Origin: Trochalopteron elliotii
Lineage: Eukaryota > Chordata > Aves > Passeriformes > Leiothrichidae
Length of the DNA stretch: 64,000 nucleotides
Assembly: GCA_024734555.1 (NCBI GenBank)
Contig: JANPWX010000033.1
Coordinates: 7,702,381 to 7,766,380, forward strand
Direction of reading: 5' to 3'
Shown here: positions 57,477 through 64,000 of the stretch, one piece after another
Layout: every line of letters starts with the position of its first letter
Numbering within the stretch: the stretch's first letter is position 1
Program-made: the position numbers and the translations under genes
Notes under the pieces: generated by a model
Databases searched by the model: none
The model's input: only the letters and a program-made list of their open reading frames with translations
What the model was told of the DNA's origin: nothing

Positions 57477-60400
57477 GCTCCTCACCCCCCAGCTCCACTG
57501 CTTGTGTCCCCTCTGGAGTTGATTTACACTGTTCTGTGCCTTTCAGGTTACAAACCCATATCAAATCAAATCAAAATCCAGCTGAGGTGCAGGTAAGAGC
57601 AATGCAGCAAACAGCACACCAGTGTCCGCACAGGCTTCATGTGCTGTCTGTGAAAGAGCTTGGGTTGTTGGGACCTTAGTGCATTTGGCACGGGCTTAGT
57701 GTTACAACTGGCAGGAAATTGCTGAGCTAAAACGCCCCATTTGTATGCAGTTTTAAAGTGTTGATTAGCTTTGGTCTCCTCAATGCAAGAGCAATAGCAG
57801 CAGCAGAGGAGTTTGCAATAGAGGGCAGTGTCTCTGTGCTAATGCCTTGTCAGCTCCTGTATCACTAACACCGCAGGACTCCAGTGCTGAATGTACTTCA
57901 CAATCTCAAATGATAACGCCTCTGTCTTGTTGGAAGGAGGAAAAAATAATCGGTATTATTTGTTTACTTATGTTCTGTTTTTCATTAAAAGATCACCTCA
58001 TTCACTACTGAAACGAGGGCATATCCGAAGGAAACTTGGCAGGCATTTTGCTGACTCTAGTACCACTACCTACTTTTAGGATTAGCAATGAATGAAATTA
58101 TTCTTGTCAGCTCTAGTAAAAAGCAGATTCATGTGGATAAGTTTTGCAGACCTTTTCCTTTCTCCCCATCCATTATCCAAAGAAATGACATTTTTCATTA
58201 AAGTTTTCCTGAAACCATTTGGCAATGTGAGACATACCTGCAGCACTCAGGAGCAGAGCAAGTGCTTTCTGCTTCAGCACATCCAGATCGATAAATTACA
58301 GTCTGAAAAAGCAACGTTAAAGAACAGATTAAGTACTAAGTGTTTCAGATAGTCAAGATGGAAACCTACTTAGAAATTTAATTTTCTGATGAGAAAATGA
58401 ATATAACCAATCAAATCACAGAGAAGGAGAAAGAACCCCAACCTGAAATATCCTGCAGAAAACAGACTGAGATTGTTTGGCTCAGTAGCTGTGAGCAGTG
58501 CCAGCTCAGGCTCAGTACACTGATTTATACACTTTACTATTGTATCAGGCTGATTACCTGAAGCTTCTCAGGGCAGCTCCCTAAATAAATGTGCAGCACT
58601 AAGGAATTCCAAATCACTTAGGAAGGTCAGTGCTTCAGTCTGGAGATAGGAATCACCACTAACAAAATCAGAATTCACCTTTTCTTTTTGCATCCTTTAA
58701 TACTTACTCTCAGTGTTCAATTAAAATCTAGAGTAAAAGTGAAACTCAAAAAATAGTGACTTATTCCTGCAAAGTTTAATATGTGGGCCTAATTCTTAGC
58801 ATAAAATTTTGTGTGGAGAAAGACTAAAAGCAGACAGATATTTGTCTCAGCCTTTCAATTTGGTGAGTAAAATACATGTACTTTTCATAGAATATATTAA
58901 ACACTTGGGTGAAGAGAGGGGTGATCTAGCAGGCAAAGCAGGACATTAAAGAAATGCTGAATTTAAGTCCAAAGACAGTAGCTTACAGCACACCAGCAGT
59001 TTTGAAGCCAGGGACTCAGGCTGCAGGTTATTTGAAATCCCTGATGAATGCTTCAGCTCATCATGGGCTAAAATCAGTGGAGACAATGTCAGGTGCACTC
59101 ACCATGCAGGGGCCAACCCTGTCATGCTCTGAAAGGATGCAGACTTGGAGGGGAGTGCACAGCTGAGGAGAGGTGGAATATTTCATCTGCATTCACTTGA
59201 GCTTTAATAATCGTGTTGCCGAAGCAGCAGATGCAAAGAACAAACTCCAGAGAAAACTGAGGTAAGATTCACTAAAAGTTGGCTGCTGGATATTATCTTA
59301 TACCCAAAAGGCACAGAAATGTTCTGTAGCACTTCCATACTTCCTGAAAAAGCACCTCCTCACAAGATACACCTGTCTTCCCTTCCCTGGAACTGCCTGT
59401 GCCTCACACCCAGCCTGAGGGGAGCTTGCTCACAGACAGATGTCAGGGTTTTACAAGGAACCTTGCAGCATCTGCCCAGAATCACACACTGATTATGTTC
59501 TTTGCAACTTACATATTTAAAGTGGGGAAAGAGATCTTAAAGGTATTGTTTTCTATTTTACATTAATTGATGATACTCCCTGGCCATTTCATGATGTAGA
59601 AATAATACTTTTTTTTTTTTTGCTCAAATAGTGAACAAACTTTGCAAAGTGTGCAAATAAAGAGGCCCACAAATAGCACATTTATCTATTTTAGAGGAAG
59701 AAGATGAGCAACCTTTTGCACTTTTATTTTGCGGCAGCCAGGGAAGAGGCCTAAATCAACTAAAATTTAGAAGTATTTACATACAGGATGTCATTAGTCC
59801 ATCCTGACACCTAAGTTCCAAGTTTTCCTTGCCTTTTGATAAATACATTTCCATATCTTCAGCCTGAATGTTGGCCTGGTTCTGATCAGAAACAGCCTGG
59901 TATTTCAAAGTGAGTCACAGTGAACTTTTCAAACATTTGTTCTGCCCTTGTCTTCCTATTATACAAAGCAGAAATGGCACAGAAGAAGACAGACCAGTAT
60001 TAATCTCTGTCTGTACTGCCTCTGCAGTAAGTTTTCACTAAAGTAAGTAATGTGTTGGAAGTATATTAATTGAATTTCAAACATATATTCTGAAGTTAAC
60101 CTGAAGTTAACCTTTGTACTGACAGGTAAAATTTTGTTAAGCAGCAAGACTCATCTGCTACTTTCATACAGCTCCACTCAGAGTTCTGTAAGTTTTTCCA
60201 TTAAGATTCTTCTTCTTACAGAGTAGCCTCACGTTCACTCATTTTTTTTTTAATGCACATTTGGAAACAATAGAGTTTTCCTGCAATTCTATTTCTTATA
60301 AGTAGTTTAAGATGTTTTCAGTTTATTTTTAGGGACTCTTAGGAAAGTTCAAACTAACCAGCTAAACGTGTGTAAGCTCACAGCACATAAATACATTTTC

Positions 60401-62097
60401 TTTTCCCTCCCCAAAGAAACAAAGCCAGGCTGCAGCATTTTACAAGTGCTTATATTGTACGTAAGCCTACCCCGAGCACATGATGGAACTTGAGTGATTG
60501 CTCTTAGTCTAGCTGTATGCAGCCATCAAAAATCACAGCCTGGTGGAAGGAAAGGGCAGCAGGAGCAGTTTTCTCCACGCTCCCAAGAACGCTGCAGCAC
60601 AGAACTTTCCTGTGTCCTGGAAGGGAAAGTTTCTGGCGGGGCAGCAGCTGGCCCAGGGTCTCCCCATGCTCTGGTAGGAACACGCTGCTGAGCAGTTGTT
60701 GTGTTTGCTTCCTGCCTTTGGAGGTCATCCAGAAATGACGTGGGCTGGTGCAATGCTGTCTGGTGATCCTCCCCACCAATCCGTTCCTGCACAGCAGATT
60801 ATCTAAACCACTTCAGCCAATGTGTGCTCAGGGTGAGTAATCGAAAACTGTTTGAACAAAGCTTCTGTGATGCACTGGAGGTGGTTCCCCTGAGGCCATT
60901 TTTCTTTGTATGTCTTAAATGTCAGTGCTTTTAAAAAAAAAAAATAAATAAAAATTCAAGAACACACAATGAACCTAACCCACATCCACTTACGTGCAGC
61001 CAGGCAAGGCTTAAAGATGGGTGCATCTTTAGATGTTTCAATTTTGAGTTCATAGCCAGGCTTAAACAATATTTTTAGTGAATGAATGAATGAGGAGTTT
61101 GCTCTTAACACTAACCAGTTTCCTTGGTTGTGTATAATGAATGTGCTTGCAGATATTTTCTTGCAGAAAACATTAATTTCATCCTCTTCTCTAACTTCAT
61201 TAGAAATAATTCAGTGTAAGAGAGCCTGTAAGCTATCCGCATTCACCAAATGAATTAAATTCATAGACTCATGGTCACAGGCCAGGCAGTGTCAGCCTGG
61301 TGACTGCACTACACACTTACCATAACACAGGCACGTGTGTGACCTGCAGCATCGCTCTGGGAGTTGGTGTCAGTGTCCTGCTTCATTGCTAACCAAGGGC
61401 TCTGGACTGTTTTAATTACACTGTTTCATTGTTAGATTTGCTGTATGAAGATGAATCACCATTTCCAGCTGTTGCCCAAGAGAGAAAGTGTTACCACCAA
61501 TACAGACCAAAGGCTGAACCACAGAGGTCTACTCAGAATCTGAACCACGAGAACTCCTCAGTTCCTCTAGAAGTAGAAAACAGATAACCCATTCAATACT
61601 TTCTGAAACTGAGACAAAACTGTGCCCAGTTCTTACTTGGCTGAGAAACATGCTGCTGTCTTTCATTGTTTTTACTTTGAATTATACTTTTTTATTGAAA
61701 AGAAATGAATGCATTTACAATGTGCTCCCAGTTTTAAGTAGCATTAATGTAAGAGGCCAACATCCTCACAAGATCCCACAACATCTGCACACTAGAGCAG
61801 GCTTGGGCTCCTTTGCAGGCATCAAGGCATAGCAGGAAAAGGCTGTGCTGACAGGGGGTGTGACATAAACACAGGAAAGGAGGACCCTGCTGAGCAGTGG
61901 GTGGGTGACCTCTGAAAGCACTGGGGATTCTTTGCCTCACTGCCTTGGCACATCCCCAGGGGCTGCTGGCTTTGGTTAGCAATGAAGGGGGACAGTGGGA
62001 GCAATGGGCAGGACTGACAGGCTTGTAAACCTCTTCCTGACACACATCTACTCACCAGTGTTGTCTGGGAGCTGCACCTCACCTTTGTAATGGACAG

Positions 62098-62135
62098 TAT
62101 ATATATATATATATAAATATATAAAATATAAAATA
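62098..62135. repeat. (TA)n AT-rich microsatellite
   Basis: About nine TA dinucleotides followed by TAAATATATAAAATATAAAA. Confidence 0.9.
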
Positions 62136-64000
62136 ATGAAGCCCTGACAACAGCACAGCTTACTCAAGCTCTGCTTCTCAGCAGCAGAAGACCCTAATCC
62201 TTGGTGTTCTCAGGGAAAAGGAAAGATGTGGGCTTGGTATATAATCAATATTTCATGTCATTACGTCTCTTTCTGTAACCAGCAATATTGTAGACAAGAT
62301 ATAAAACAGATTTTTCAACAATGCTCTTTGATCATAAGCAGTACCTCTGCAAAGCAATTAGCTACCAAACTGCACTGAATTATCAACATAAATATTTCCT
62401 CTAAATCAGTTAGCTTACAGTGATTATCTGATTAAGAAGGAACCACTACAGAACTAAATTATAAGGAGAAATTTACTGCCATTATCTTCACTTTCTTCCA
62501 TTCTGTGTTCTCTCCATACCAAAGCAGATTTCTTTCTCTTCAGTCTGTTTTGGGTGAAGGCTCTCTCAATCATCTCTGTGAGAACCTACACTGGACACAA
62601 AGGGCTCAGTACAATGTGGAAATGTGGCTTCAAATGTTCAGTCATGTTCACACAGTGCCATTCCAGGGCCCAAGGTGATCCATCTACTGCAGAACTGCTT
62701 TGCTGTAAGGGCTGAATGGGTTTGGACAGTGCTAGCCAGGAGATCTTTCCCACTGCTCCTCTATCCAGTGTCAACAAGCCTGTAAGGATTTGGACTGGGA
62801 TGCAGACTCCTGGCATTCTTAACTCTGGGTTTTGTCTATAAATAATCTTTCAGCAGCAGGAAAAAATTCAATTTTCAAACGACACACAACATTAGCAAAT
62901 CTGGTGCAACTTAGTCTGTAGACAAGATCTAAATAGCAGCATAATTTAAATCACATTATGCCATTTTTAGTGGTTGTTGAAATTCAAGTTGCATTGATTT
63001 TAGTAGACTGACTGAGAAACTACATTAGCTCAATTTGACCTCTTCCACTCTAAAGCTACCTACAGGAAAAGCTTGAGTGGGTTCACCACCCTGGCTGTAA
63101 TGCATCCTGATCAGTGAGGGTAACATAATAATCAATAGGCTAGGAAATATAAACATTTTCCCCTTCTTCTGAAGCATTCACTTAGCAGCTACATTTACTA
63201 TGGGAGCAGATCATTTGTCACTTCTGGTACCACCACACAATCAATTAGGCAGGCAAGTTAGCCAGTATAATCATTTTATTTAAAAAACTCCAATGAATGG
63301 AACAAAACAAGATGGCCTGAAATATGAATACACAACTCCAGTTTTATACTCACTCTGAGTTTTGTTTTCCATGTCATCTCTGAAGATTTCTTCCACAAAA
63401 CTGTCAGCAGCATTAGGATTGATATGAGTCTGGTCATCAGGATTTCACACATCCAAAATATCAAACATGTTTTAATTGGGATCAAAAATGCAGAGTGTTA
63501 CTTATCCCTTCTTCCCACAGTTGCCAGTCATGTTGTTGATGTTCTAAAGGGTCCTGTCTAAAAAAAAAAAGAAATTTCATTTGAAGTCACTGGAATATTA
63601 GAATATCTCTGAATTTTTCTTCAGGTGGAGTGAAAGGACATTAAAATGACATACTTAAAACTCACAAGTACCTGGGGGCTCTGAGTCAGTCTAACTCCTG
63701 TCAGCTCCTAGATTATGTAAGAGCTTCATAAAGTTTCCCCCGGATACTCAGAAGTATTTTAGGCTTAACATACATGCAAGATTTCTGTCAGTCTAGTATG
63801 ATTTCTAATATTTTAACCCAAATGTTTATGTGAGTACAGTGTTTACTAGAAGTAGTTATATTGAAAGATAATTAGCATATCCTGTCCTTCCTGAAATGCA
63901 TATGGATTTTACTCTACTACAGCTCCCTAATCCAGACCAGGTTCTGTTGGGTGCTTTTGCTGATCCAAATCCTTGAATGCTATGTTCACCAGATCTCCTA

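Larger units (their letters stand above)
54861..64000. other. Intergenic DNA, no gene seen
   Basis: No open frame here shows a family match or a consistent splice chain. It contains a poly-A run followed by A/C-rich sequence at about 55590-55720, a GCTGT pentamer run at 57453-57476, and a TA repeat at 62098-62135. By mammalian synteny the next gene (TEKT5) could lie further on. Confidence 0.5.

Noticed and set aside
54861..64000. Exons of TEKT5 or another gene beyond NUBP1
   Set aside because: None of the open stretches had a tektin-like or other recognisable motif with matching splice sites.

Overview
This is vertebrate nuclear DNA, almost certainly from a bird and probably a songbird. Genes are split into small exons with GT-AG introns. 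CR1 retroposon fragments and avian-type endogenous retrovirus pieces are present, CpG-rich blocks sit at promoters, and there are assembly gaps (runs of N). The gene order matches the mammalian NUBP1-TVP23A-CIITA block (human 16p13), read in the opposite direction. There are no operons, CRISPR arrays or RNA genes that I can support.

Layout. 1-259 is a CpG-rich block that may belong to a neighbouring promoter; DEXI or CLEC16A would be expected here by synteny. 260-1650 holds a minus-strand endogenous retrovirus remnant (3' LTR, polypurine tract, broken env-like fragments). 3691-22904 is a complete minus-strand CIITA gene. I rebuilt it from 19 coding exons that join in frame to 1117 codons plus stop. 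22905-24220 carries candidate CIITA 5' exons and promoter elements. 24.2-39.1 kb is intergenic, with a retroviral gag remnant, an AT-rich block, one orphan exon-like segment, and a solo LTR nested in a CR1. It ends in a 322-bp-arm inverted repeat lying against an assembly gap. 39226-48289 is plus-strand TVP23A (7 coding exons, 213 codons plus stop). 49349-54383 is minus-strand NUBP1, with nine exons visible and the 5' end lost in a 400-base gap. 54.8-64 kb is intergenic with no gene I can support.

Relationship of the genes. CIITA is the master coactivator of MHC class II genes. TVP23A is a Golgi/vesicle membrane protein and NUBP1 is a cytosolic Fe-S cluster assembly ATPase. They are neighbours by conserved synteny and do not form one pathway. 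CIITA and TVP23A are head-to-head about 15 kb apart. TVP23A and NUBP1 are tail-to-tail, with about 1.06 kb between stop codons.

I did not find a clearly new biological system. The observations most worth checking are the CIITA GTP-binding motif change, the candidate alternative CIITA 5' exons, the orphan splice-bounded segment at 32.6 kb, the intronic hairpin at 18 kb, and the large palindrome at 38.4-39.1 kb, which is likely an assembly artefact. Protein and motif matches come from memory of the vertebrate families, not from a search.
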